Source: Synechococcus sp. GFB01 (GTDB lineage: Bacteria > Cyanobacteriota > Cyanobacteriia > PCC-6307 > Cyanobiaceae). Taken from it: a DNA stretch of 9,915 bases. Both the position numbers and the translations under genes were made by a program. Within the stretch, counting starts at the first letter, position 1; the number at the start of each line of letters is the position of its first letter. Under the pieces are notes generated by a model, which had not been told where the DNA came from, made no database searches, and saw only the letters and a list, made by a program, of their open reading frames with translations. The stretch covers positions 37,795-47,709 of the forward strand of contig NZ_LFEK01000110.1 of assembly GCF_001039265.1 (NCBI RefSeq), in the 5' to 3' direction. Positions 1 through 6,934 of this stretch are shown piece by piece.

Positions 1-14
1 GGGCCAGGCCATGA
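1..14 (+). CDS. Possible 3' end of an upstream gene overlapping the permease start
   Basis: Frame 3 reads Ala-Arg-Pro and then TGA at 12-14. That stop overlaps the permease ATG at 11-13 as an ATGA motif, the usual signature of translational coupling within an operon. DppB-type permeases often follow a substrate-binding protein gene, so such a gene is a natural candidate. Only three codons are visible, so this is an inference from the overlap alone and nothing can be said about the product. Confidence 0.25.
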
Positions 15-1042
15 GCGGCAACGGCGCACTGCTGCGTTACCTGGGGGCTCGTCTGGCCCTGGCGCCCCTGATGCTGTGGCTGATCGCCAGCCTGGTGTTC
101 CTGCTGCTGCGGGTCGCGCCCGGTGATCCGATCGATGCCCTGCTGGGTACCCGCGCGCCGGAGGCGGCACGGGCCGCTCTGCGCAGCCAGCTGGGGCTGG
201 ATCTGCCGCTCTGGCAGCAATACGGCCAGTTCCTCAGCCAGTTGCTGCGAGGTGAACTCGGGACATCGCTCACCAACCAGGAACCGGTTAGGGCGATCAT
301 CGGTGCCAGCCTGCCGGCCAGCCTGGAACTGGGGGTGGTGGCACTGCTGCTGGCAGCTCTGGTGGGTCTGGCGGTGGGCTTCAGCGGCATCGCCCGACCG
401 GAAGGAAGGCTGGACCTGGCCGGCCGGCTTTACGGCATCGGCACCTATGCCCTGCCTCCGTTCTGGGCCGCGATGATGGTGCAGCTGATCTTTGCCGTCT
501 GGCTCGGCTGGCTGCCTGTGGGTGGACGGTTGCCTCCGACCGTGCTGCCACCCACCGACGGCGGTTTCTATCTGCTCGCCGGCCTGAGGGAGGGGGTGGC
601 CTCGGGCCGATGGCAGCTGCTGGCCGGCACGGTGCGCCACCTGGTGCTGCCGGCCGGCACCCTGGCCCTGCTGCTGAGCGGCATCTTCGCCAATGCCCTC
701 CGGCTCAATCTGCGCCGCGTGCTGGAGTCGGACTACGTGGAGGCTGCCCGCAGCCGCGGCCTCGGCGAAACCCGCGTGGTGCTGCGCCATGCCCTGCCCA
801 ACGCCCTCCTGCCCGTGCTCACGATCACCGGGATCACCGTGGCCTCGCTGATCGGTGGCGCCCTGCTGATCGAGGTGACCTACTCCTGGCCCGGGATCGC
901 CGCCCGTCTGCAGGAAGCCATCGCCCAGCGCGATTACCCCCTGGTGCAGGGGATCGTGGTGGTGGTGGCCGCCCTGGTGGTGCTGGTCACCGTGCTGGTC
1001 GACCTGCTGGTGGCCCTGCTGGATCCGCGGGTGAGGTTCTGA
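11..1042 (+). CDS. DppB/OppB-type ABC transporter permease
   Basis: Inner-membrane permease of the peptide/nickel (DppB/OppB) ABC importer family, 343 aa, a normal full length. It has an N-terminal transmembrane helix (about residues 16-34) followed by the family-typical VAPGDP segment (35-40), then a periplasmic stretch. Further hydrophobic helices lie near 105-127, 145-168, 212-232, 268-290 and 312-337. The cytoplasmic coupling motif is clear at about 244-263 (EAARSRGLG, then RHALPN), which is where the ATPase docks. The C-terminus LLDPRVRF is the classic end of DppB proteins and supports TGA at 1040-1042. The start ATG overlaps a possible upstream stop. No DppC-like partner or ATPase gene follows: the next gene converges on it from the other strand. 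The substrate cannot be read from sequence; a small peptide or similar solute is the family default. Confidence 0.9.
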   Translation: MSGNGALLRYLGARLALAPLMLWLIASLVFLLLRVAPGDPIDALLGTRAPEAARAALRSQLGLDLPLWQQYGQFLSQLLRGELGTSLTNQEPVRAIIGASLPASLELGVVALLLAALVGLAVGFSGIARPEGRLDLAGRLYGIGTYALPPFWAAMMVQLIFAVWLGWLPVGGRLPPTVLPPTDGGFYLLAGLREGVASGRWQLLAGTVRHLVLPAGTLALLLSGIFANALRLNLRRVLESDYVEAARSRGLGETRVVLRHALPNALLPVLTITGITVASLIGGALLIEVTYSWPGIAARLQEAIAQRDYPLVQGIVVVVAALVVLVTVLVDLLVALLDPRVRF

Positions 1043-2636
1043 TCAGGCTGCTCCAGCGGCGTGCCTGGGCGGCATCGAGCACGTAGGCCACCACGCCGTT
1101 CTGCTGACGGCGTTGGGGTGGCAGGAGCGAGGGATGGTCCAGTCCTTCGAGGAACTCCAGGGTGATGCTCAGCAGCAGCTCCTGGACCTTGCGGGGCTCC
1201 ACACCCACGAGCTCATCACCGAGCCGGAAGACCGCCTTGCCGTCGCCGACGATCCGCACCGGCGAAAAGTGGCTGCCCCCCTCCACCAGCACCAGACGGC
1301 TGAAGGGATGGGCTGCGTCCTGGAACAGGTTGAGCTGCTCCTGCACTGGTGGCGTCACCAGATCGAGGCTGCCGCCCACCAGGAGCACCGGGAGATCGAG
1401 CGCCGCCAGGCCACCTCCGGGCCAGAGCAGACTCCCGAAGCCGTTGTAGGCCACCACGCCGCGAAGCCGGGTGGAGCCCTGCAGCAGCGGATCCGGCAGC
1501 GCCGATCCCCCTGAGGACTCCCCGGTGACCTGGGGCAACTGGCACTGCAGCAGGCGGGAGAGATTGGTCAGCGAGAGGGCCGCCAGGTCCTGGCGGCAGC
1601 GCTCTCCAAGCCCTCGCTCGGGCACCAGACCCGCCGCCATCAGCGCCGTGAGCCCCCCGAGGGAATGCCCCACAAGCACCACCCCCTGCTCCCCGGCCGG
1701 CGGCGGCCCCAGCGGCGGCAGCAGGCCGTCGCGCCGGGCCTCCAGCACCGCCTGGAGATCCGCCAGGCGGCCCGGCAGGCTCTCGGCCCCCGGAGGGGGG
1801 AGATCGCCCTGCAGGGAAGCCCGCATGGCCTGTCCATTGCTGCCGGGATGCTCCACCACCAGAACCGGCCAGCCTTGGGCCGAGAGGGAAGCGGCCAACC
1901 AGCTGAGTTCCGTGCTGTTGCCGCCGAGGCCCGGCATCATCACCAGCCACGGTGAGGGCCTCGCCACGCGGCTGGGCCAGAGCTCCAGGGGCAGCGGAGT
2001 GGGCCGATGGGCCACACTCAGCTCCACGCGCTGGGGCTTGAGACGAGCGAGCCCAGGCAGGGCATGGGCCCGCGAGTTGCGCAGGGGTACACGCAGGCGG
2101 TGCAGCTGGCCCATGGCGACCTCCTGCTCCTGAATCTGGAGCCGCCAGCGCTGGGCCAGGTTCAGCAGGCCGTCGAGGCGGAGCACGAGACTCTCTCCAG
2201 GAAGGGCCTCCAGCAGGTTGAGGGCGGTCACCACACCGCGTCGCTCCAGAACCCGACGCAGGGTCGAGTCCAGCTCGGCCAGGGTGGTGGCACCATCCGG
2301 CCGGGTGAGCAGACCTCCGAGTTCCTGAAGCATCCGCTCCCCGGTCCAGCTGTTGAGCAACTGCAGGCCGAAGCTTCGTTCCTTGATCAGGGGGGCGCGC
2401 AGCAGCCGGATCAGGGAAGCCCGATCAGCAGGATCGAGCAGATTGAGCCAGATGGCCAGATCCCCATCACTGGTATCGGGGTTGCGGCTCCAGTCCTCGA
2501 GCTGGGCCAGATCGATCGGCAGCCGCAGACCATCGAGCTCCACCTCCAGCTGTTGAGCCGCACGGACCGGGGGCACGGTCAGCAGCAGACTGACGAGCAG
2601 AGCAACGATCCAGCGGGGACGGTTTGGCACAGACAC
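987..2636 (-). CDS. Secreted alpha/beta hydrolase with N-terminal DUF1400-type domain
   Basis: Predicted exported serine hydrolase of 549 aa. A Sec signal peptide covers about 1-26: basic start, hydrophobic VALLVSLLL, and VRA before AQQ. Residues about 28-150 form a helical domain that I assign from memory to the cyanobacterial DUF1400 family found in front of such hydrolases. The catalytic part follows: oxyanion segment MPGLGG (234-239), nucleophile elbow GHSLGG with Ser325, probable acid Asp425 (GGSLDLVTPP) and His456 (GGSHF). Cys347 and Cys365 could form a disulfide in the periplasm. Related proteins are described as predicted dienelactone-hydrolase or lipase-like enzymes; the substrate is unknown. 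The start is GTG, with a second GTG two codons later at 2630 equally possible. The last 18 residues are read antisense to the permease 3' end and look unconserved (rich in Pro, Ala, Gly and Arg), suggesting a C-terminal extension after loss of an earlier stop. Confidence 0.85.
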   Translation of the reverse strand: MSVPNRPRWIVALLVSLLLTVPPVRAAQQLEVELDGLRLPIDLAQLEDWSRNPDTSDGDLAIWLNLLDPADRASLIRLLRAPLIKERSFGLQLLNSWTGERMLQELGGLLTRPDGATTLAELDSTLRRVLERRGVVTALNLLEALPGESLVLRLDGLLNLAQRWRLQIQEQEVAMGQLHRLRVPLRNSRAHALPGLARLKPQRVELSVAHRPTPLPLELWPSRVARPSPWLVMMPGLGGNSTELSWLAASLSAQGWPVLVVEHPGSNGQAMRASLQGDLPPPGAESLPGRLADLQAVLEARRDGLLPPLGPPPAGEQGVVLVGHSLGGLTALMAAGLVPERGLGERCRQDLAALSLTNLSRLLQCQLPQVTGESSGGSALPDPLLQGSTRLRGVVAYNGFGSLLWPGGGLAALDLPVLLVGGSLDLVTPPVQEQLNLFQDAAHPFSRLVLVEGGSHFSPVRIVGDGKAVFRLGDELVGVEPRKVQELLLSITLEFLEGLDHPSLLPPQRRQQNGVVAYVLDAAQARRWSSLIRTSPADPAGPPAGRPAR

Positions 2637-3883
2637 GGACCCGGGCCGGGCGCGGCACCTGGTTGTCCCAGTTTCCCCTGCCGCTGCGTGAACTGGCCCT
2701 GATCCGTCTGGTCTCCTCGCTGGGGGCCGGCGCTGTGCTCTATCTCACTCCGCTGGTGTTCCACCAGGTCGGCTTCAGTGCCGTCGATGTGACGCAGGGG
2801 GTGGCCCTGGCGGCCCTGGCGGGCACGGCCGGGCGGCTGCTGTGCGGACTGCTGCTGGACCGCGGGCTCAATTGCTCGCTGCCGGTGCTGCTGGCGATCC
2901 TGGCGTCGCTGGCGGGCGACAGCCAGCTTCTGGGTGCCGCGGGCCTTGACGGATACCTCCTGGGCCAGTTGCTGATCGGTTTGGCCATGGGCCTCTACTG
3001 GCCGGCGATCGAACTGGCGGTTCCGCTGAGCTGCGCGGCACCGCCAGCACCGATCCCCTCGGCGCGGGGGTACGCCCTGGTGCGCAGCGCCGATGCGGCC
3101 GGCATCGCCAGCGGCGCCCTGATCGGCTCGGTTCTGGCCGGCAGGACGTGGCTGCGGGGCATCTATGTGCTCGACATCCTCTGTCTGATCGCGATGGCGC
3201 TGCTGCTGCTGCTGCGTCCGCTGCCAGCACCCCAGCGCCGCGCCGCGACCGAGATCGACGACTCCTGGCGACAGTGGCTGCCACCGCTGCTGCCACTGCT
3301 GGCGATCACCCTGCTGGCCACGACACTGCCGGCCCTGATGCAGAGCGCCCTGCCGCTGGATCTGGTGCGCGGCGGGCTGGCGCGCCGGGCGGTGCCGGAA
3401 ACTCTCGGGGCGCTGCTGATCGGCCTGCAGCTGGGCCTGCTGGTGCTGATCCAGTGGCCGGTCGGGCAGGCTCTGGCACGGCGGCCGGTGGGGATCGGCC
3501 TGGGGCTGAGCCTGGTGAGTTTCGCTCTCGGCACGGGGCTGCTGGCGGGCTCGACGCTGCTGGCCGGCGGCATCTGGCTGGTGCTGCTGGCCCAGCCACC
3601 CCTGGCGCTGGGCCAGGCGGCCTTCCTGCCGATTGCCACCGAAGCGGTGATCGAGCTCACGGCACGGCCACACCAGGGGCTCGCCATGGCGCTCTTCTCG
3701 CAGTGCTTCGCGATCAGTGCCTTTGCAGCGCCGCTGCTGGCCGGCCTCGCCCTCGAAGGCCATGGCCATGGTGGCTTTCTCTGGCTGGCCATGGCCCTGC
3801 TCTGCCTGGCCGGCCTGCTGCTGGTGCGGCGGCTGGGGCCGGCCTCGCCGGCATGCGTGTCCAGGTCGACCAGGCGCCGCTGA
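2624..3883 (+). CDS. Major facilitator superfamily (MFS) transporter
   Basis: Inner-membrane secondary transporter, 419 aa, with the MFS pattern of about 12 hydrophobic helices in two halves. The first half (about 25-200) contains an MFS motif-A-like loop at 70-80 (GRLLCGLLLDR) between helices 2 and 3. A central cytoplasmic linker lies around 201-216 (PAPQRRAATEIDDSW), and the second half runs from about 218 to 402. Helices are Leu/Ala/Gly-rich, and the tail is short and basic (RRLGPAS to the final RRR). The substrate is not recognisable; drug or metabolite efflux is only a family-level guess. The earliest start in frame is TTG 2624; another TTG at 2663 gives a 406-aa protein beginning LSQFPLP and would remove the overlap with the divergent hydrolase gene. 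Neither has a strong Shine-Dalgarno sequence, so the start is unsettled. It ends 17 bp before the stop of the small minus-strand gene. Confidence 0.85.
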   Translation: MAQTRTRAGRGTWLSQFPLPLRELALIRLVSSLGAGAVLYLTPLVFHQVGFSAVDVTQGVALAALAGTAGRLLCGLLLDRGLNCSLPVLLAILASLAGDSQLLGAAGLDGYLLGQLLIGLAMGLYWPAIELAVPLSCAAPPAPIPSARGYALVRSADAAGIASGALIGSVLAGRTWLRGIYVLDILCLIAMALLLLLRPLPAPQRRAATEIDDSWRQWLPPLLPLLAITLLATTLPALMQSALPLDLVRGGLARRAVPETLGALLIGLQLGLLVLIQWPVGQALARRPVGIGLGLSLVSFALGTGLLAGSTLLAGGIWLVLLAQPPLALGQAAFLPIATEAVIELTARPHQGLAMALFSQCFAISAFAAPLLAGLALEGHGHGGFLWLAMALLCLAGLLLVRRLGPASPACVSRSTRRR

Positions 3884-3900
3884 GTGGTGCTGCGGGGTGC

Positions 3901-4104
3901 TCAGGCCGGCGGCGGAGCCAGCCAGCTCTCATGCGGCAGGGGCTCGGTGCCGTACTCCCAGTCGTCGTAGTCGGGATCGTTGCGGATCTGCTGGTGCACC
4001 TGCTTCTGCACCTCGAAGTCGTGAACGTGGGCCGTGGCGGAGGCCGGCTCAGCCGACTGGGAAGCGGCCGCGGCGGCGGCCTGAACGGGATCGGCGGAGG
4101 ACAT
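3901..4104 (-). CDS. Small acidic conserved-looking protein of unknown function
   Basis: A 67-aa protein with no signal peptide or membrane segment. The first 25 residues are a low-complexity Ala/Ser run. The C-terminal 40 are the informative part: VHDFEVQKQVHQQIRNDPDYDDWEYG, rich in Asp, Glu, His, Gln, Tyr and Trp, followed by a Pro-rich end. This composition is unlike a chance reading of GC-rich DNA, which normally gives Arg/Pro/Ala/Gly strings, so I regard it as coding. I chose ATG 4104; an upstream in-frame ATG at 4152 would add 16 basic residues (MLRRVRQEWKPCRRRA) but would overlap the start of the divergent secreted-protein gene. I recognise no family. It converges on the MFS gene and diverges from the 139-aa gene. 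Confidence 0.65.
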   Translation of the reverse strand: MSSADPVQAAAAAASQSAEPASATAHVHDFEVQKQVHQQIRNDPDYDDWEYGTEPLPHESWLAPPPA

Positions 4105-4127
4105 GGCCCGGCGTCGGCAGGGTTTCC

Positions 4128-4133
4128 ATTCTT
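4128..4133 (-). promoter_or_regulatory. Possible -10 element for the small acidic protein gene
   Basis: The 54-bp gap between the two small divergent genes contains one AT-richer patch. Read on the minus strand it gives AAGAAT, a 4/6 match to TATAAT, which would put transcription start about 15-20 nt before ATG 4104. I see no convincing -35. This is a weak pattern match only. Confidence 0.18.
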
Positions 4134-4158
4134 GCCGGACCCGGCGCAGCATGGCGTC

Positions 4159-4578
4159 ATGGACAGCCGCCCGTCCCTGCCCCGCCGTTCCTGCTCTCCG
4201 GCGGCAGTCAGCCAGGCCAGCGGACTGGCGCTCGCCATTGCGCTGGGCCTGACCGGGGCCGCCCCGGAGCTGGCCTGGGGCTCCACCCCGCAGGCCTGGT
4301 CACGCTATGACCAGGAGGTGCAGCGCGCCTGCCTGGCCGCCAGCAGACTGCGCCAGTCAAGCCCGGCCGGCGACAGAATCGATCTGCCCGCTCCGACCAC
4401 AGGCCCGGGTGCGGCAACCGGACTGGTCAGTGTGCTGCTCCTGCGCGGCACCTACCCGCAGCCCCACATGGCCGGCCGCAGCGGCCTGGAGCTCTGCGTC
4501 TACGACGCCAGCCGCAGACAGGTGCGCCTCGGCGATGCCGATCGGCTGAACCTGCAGCCCGCCGTCCTCAGGCGCTGA
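4159..4578 (+). CDS. Small secreted protein of unknown function
   Basis: A 139-aa protein beginning at ATG 4159. Its N-terminus is basic (RPSLPRR), followed by a hydrophobic core at about 21-34 (SGLALAIALGLTGA) and a likely signal-peptidase region near AWGS (39-42), so the mature protein should be periplasmic or extracellular. The mature part has WSRYDQEVQRACLAASRLRQ (47-66), a Gly-rich turn region, a strand-like LVSVLLLRGTYPQPHM (89-104) and LELCVYDASRR (110-120). Cys58 and Cys113 are the only cysteines in the mature chain and could be disulfide-bonded. I recognise no named domain. The frame stays open far upstream over the MFS gene, but that part is a shadow, because the Met plus signal peptide defines a natural start. 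It converges on ychF with a 12-bp gap and leaves almost no room for a terminator. Confidence 0.7.
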   Translation: MDSRPSLPRRSCSPAAVSQASGLALAIALGLTGAAPELAWGSTPQAWSRYDQEVQRACLAASRLRQSSPAGDRIDLPAPTTGPGAATGLVSVLLLRGTYPQPHMAGRSGLELCVYDASRRQVRLGDADRLNLQPAVLRR

Positions 4579-4590
4579 GAACGCGCAGCG

Positions 4591-5682
4591 TCACACGTTG
4601 AACAGGAACTCCATCACATCGCCCTCCTCCACCACATAGTCCTTTCCCTCGGCACGAAGCCAGCCTCTGTTGCGGGCTTCCACCAGGGAACCGGCCTCCA
4701 GCAGCTGCTCGCAGCCGATCGTCTGGGCGCGGATGAAACCGCGTTCGAAATCGGTATGGATCACACCGGCCGCCTGGGGGGCGGTCATGCCGGCCTTGAT
4801 CGTCCAGGCGCGGGTTTCCTTCTCACCGGTGGTGAAGTAGGTGCGCAGGCCGAGGAGGCTGTAGGTGGCGCGGATCAGGCTCTGCAATCCGCCTTCCTCG
4901 ACCCCCAGGCCCGCCAGGAACTCGGCCCGCTCCTCCTCCGGCAGCTCGATCAGCTCGGCCTCCACCTGGGCCGAGATGCGCACGGTGCCGGCACCTTCGC
5001 TCTCGGCCAGGGCTGCCACCTCCTCGCAGTAGGCGTTGCCGGCGGCGAGATCGTCTTCGCTCACGTTGGTGGCGTAGATGATCGGCTTGGCGGTGAGCAA
5101 CCCCAGTGGCTTCACCAATACCGCTTCCTCCTCGCTGAGCGCCACGCTGCGGGCGGCGCCACCGGCCTCCAGCACCGTCTGGATGCGCTCGAGTGCCCCA
5201 TCCTCCAACTGGGCCTCCTTGCTGGTGCGCAGTTGCTTCTTGAGGCGCTCGCGCCGCTTCTCCACCTGAGCCAGATCCGCCAGTCCCAGTTCCAGATTGA
5301 TCACTTCCGCATCCCGCGCCGGCCCCACCGAGCCGCTCACGTGGATCACGTCGTCGTTCTCGAAACACCGCACCACGTGCACGATCGCGTCGACTTCGCG
5401 GATGTTGGCCAGAAACTTGTTGCCCAGCCCCTCACCCTGGCTGGCCCCCTTCACCAGACCGGCGATGTCCACGAACTCCACACGGGTGGGGATGATCTCC
5501 CGGCTGGCACTGAGGGCCGCGAGCTGATCCAGCCGCGGGTCGGGCACTGCCACAACGCCCGAATTGGGCTCGATCGTGCAGAAGGGGTAATTGGCGGCTT
5601 CGGCCTGGGCGTTGGCCACCAGGGCATTGAACAGGGTCGACTTGCCCACATTGGGCAGGCCCACGATTCCGGCTTTGAGCAT
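4591..5682 (-). CDS. ychF: Ribosome-associated P-loop ATPase YchF (Obg family, TGS domain)
   Basis: YchF (also called EngD; OLA1 in eukaryotes), 363 aa, the typical length. It is a cytosolic Obg-class translation-factor GTPase relative that binds ribosomes and prefers ATP. The P-loop is GLPNVGKS (8-15) and the switch/G3 motif is DIAGLVKGAS (72-81). In place of the GTP-specifying NKxD it has NVSE (206-209), the N-x-x-E signature linked to ATP preference. A helical coiled-coil arm lies around 125-185 (LAQVEKRRERLKKQ and onward). The C-terminal TGS domain occupies about 282-363 (YFTTGEKETRAW to DVMEFLFNV). All expected motifs are present and intact. The ATG is unambiguous because the first residues MLKAGIVGLPNVGKS match the family. 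It diverges from the efflux-adaptor gene with a 116-bp gap. Confidence 0.97.
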   Translation of the reverse strand: MLKAGIVGLPNVGKSTLFNALVANAQAEAANYPFCTIEPNSGVVAVPDPRLDQLAALSASREIIPTRVEFVDIAGLVKGASQGEGLGNKFLANIREVDAIVHVVRCFENDDVIHVSGSVGPARDAEVINLELGLADLAQVEKRRERLKKQLRTSKEAQLEDGALERIQTVLEAGGAARSVALSEEEAVLVKPLGLLTAKPIIYATNVSEDDLAAGNAYCEEVAALAESEGAGTVRISAQVEAELIELPEEERAEFLAGLGVEEGGLQSLIRATYSLLGLRTYFTTGEKETRAWTIKAGMTAPQAAGVIHTDFERGFIRAQTIGCEQLLEAGSLVEARNRGWLRAEGKDYVVEEGDVMEFLFNV

Positions 5683-5728
5683 GGCTGGAATCTACGGGCC
5701 GCCGCTGGCCCCTTCCGGCAGCGAAACT

Positions 5729-5746
5729 GGGGTGGATCTCCACCCC
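5729..5746. repeat. Perfect inverted repeat (dyad) between ychF and the efflux adaptor
   Basis: GGGGTGGA, then TC, then TCCACCCC: an 8-bp perfect inverted repeat with a 2-bp centre. As RNA it folds into a 7-bp G+C stem with a four-base ATCT loop. It sits 46 bp upstream of the divergent ychF ATG and 52 bp upstream of the adaptor GTG. There is no T-run after it on either strand and both flanking genes point away, so a terminator is unlikely. An operator or a 5'-leader hairpin fits the position better. The function is inferred only. Confidence 0.45.
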
Positions 5747-5798
5747 GATCACCATCGCCACGCTCACGCCCCAGCGACCAGCGGCCAGTCAGGCCGTT

Positions 5799-6934
5799 GT
5801 GCCCGGTCCAGTCCCCCGCCGGACCCGGACGACCTGGCTGCGGCGCCGCAGCCTCTGGGTGGCGCTGGTTGCCGGAGCACTGCTGATCGGCGGCGTGGGG
5901 GTCGTCCTGCGCCAACGCAGCACCAGCCAGGCCGGCCGGCTGGCCGACTACACCGTGCTGGCCGAATCCGGCAGCCTGCCGGGGGTTGTGACCGCCAGCG
6001 GCGAACTCGAGGCCGAGCAGAGCGTCAACGTGAGTCCGAGGCGCCAGGGTGTGCTGCAGGAGCTCTACGTGGAGGAAGGGGATGTCGTGCGCCGCGGCCA
6101 GCCCTGGCCCGCATGGACAGCGACGATCTGCGCGAGCGACTCGGCGAGCTTCGCGCCCAGCTCGCCTCCGCCGAGGCCCAGCTGGCCCGCAGCCGCAGCG
6201 AACTGGATCGCAACGAGCGGCTCTACCGCCAGAACGCGATCAGCCAGAGCGACTTCGACCGGGTGCGCAGCATCTTCCTGGTGGATGAAGCCGCAGTGAA
6301 GGCGGCTCGCCAGCGGCTGGAGGCCCGCCAGGTGGAGCAGGCCGATCTGATCGTTCGGGCTCCCTTCGACGGCGTGGTGAGCCAGCGCTTCGCCGATCCC
6401 GGCGCCTTCGTGACGCCGACCACCACCGCCGCCGCCGTGGCCGGTGCCACCAGTTCCTCGATCGTGGAGCTGGCCCAGGGCCTGGAGGCGGTGGCCAAGG
6501 TGCCCGAGAGCGACATCGGACGGATCCGCCTCGGCCAGGACGCCGAAGTGCGGGTGGATGCCTTCCCCGACCGCCGTTTTCCCGCCCGCGTCAAGCGAAT
6601 CACTCCCCGGGCCGTAAAGCTCAACAACGTGACCTCCTTCGATGTGGTTCTGGCGTTCCTGAAGCCCGAACCTCAGCTGCGCATCGGCATGACCGCCGAC
6701 ATCGGCTTCCAGACCGGCCGCGTCCAGGCCGACACCCTCGTGCCCACCGTGGCGATCGTGACCGAGGAAGGCCGCCCCGGCGTGCTGCTGGTGGGCAGGG
6801 ACAATCAGCCCACCTTCCAGCCGGTGGAGCTGGGCGTCAGTGGCGGCCGCAACACCCAGATCCTCTCCGGCGTGAAGGCCGGCACCCGGATCTTCATCGA
6901 CATGCCCCCCTGGGCGAAGCGCAAACGCAGTTAG
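5799..6934 (+). pseudogene. RND/MacA-like efflux periplasmic adaptor (HlyD family), frameshifted
   Basis: Membrane-fusion (adaptor) protein of a tripartite or MacAB-type efflux pump, split over two frames. Frame one (GTG 5799 to about 6104) gives a basic N-terminus, a membrane anchor at about 19-37 and the first half of the lipoyl-like domain (GVVTASGELEAEQSVNVSP, then VEEGDVVRRGQP). The reading then must step back one base at CCC 6102-6104 and continue in the second frame from CTG 6104 (LARMDSDDLRERL). The second part supplies the coiled-coil hairpin (about 107-180), the second lipoyl half (RAPFDGVVSQRF, about 187-198), the beta-barrel (VPESDIGRIRLGQDAEV) and a membrane-proximal domain, to TAG 6934. 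The joined product is 378 aa, a normal adaptor length. Without the shift, frame one ends at 6299 after 166 aa. One C missing from a C run explains it: either mutation or sequencing error. No pump gene is adjacent. No ATG exists upstream in frame; GTG 5799 has a weak AGG five bases before it. Confidence 0.8.

Noticed and set aside
3200..3214. Five tandem CTG units as a possible variable repeat
   Set aside because: They encode a Leu run in a membrane helix of the MFS protein, which is ordinary in G+C-rich DNA. Changes in unit number would stay in frame and have no switching effect.
3148..4158. Long plus-strand open frame running over the MFS gene into the 139-aa gene
   Set aside because: Its product here is Ala/Gly/Arg/Pro-rich shadow of the MFS frame. 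Only the part from ATG 4159 has a signal peptide and protein-like composition.
4756..5886. 376-codon plus-strand open frame antisense to ychF, and a similar 406-codon frame at 6997-8217 antisense to wecB
   Set aside because: Both are shadows of genes with complete conserved motif sets. Their composition (His, Gly, Gln, Arg) is typical of antisense reading.
6099..6112. Programmed -1 ribosomal frameshifting in the adaptor gene
   Set aside because: The site is CAG CCC TGG. There is no X-XXY-YYZ heptamer and no clear pseudoknot or hairpin just downstream. Simple loss of one C is the better explanation.
6113..6934. Independent short adaptor gene starting at ATG 6113
   Set aside because: There is no ribosome site before it, and the product would lack the membrane anchor and half the lipoyl domain. 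It is the second half of the broken gene.
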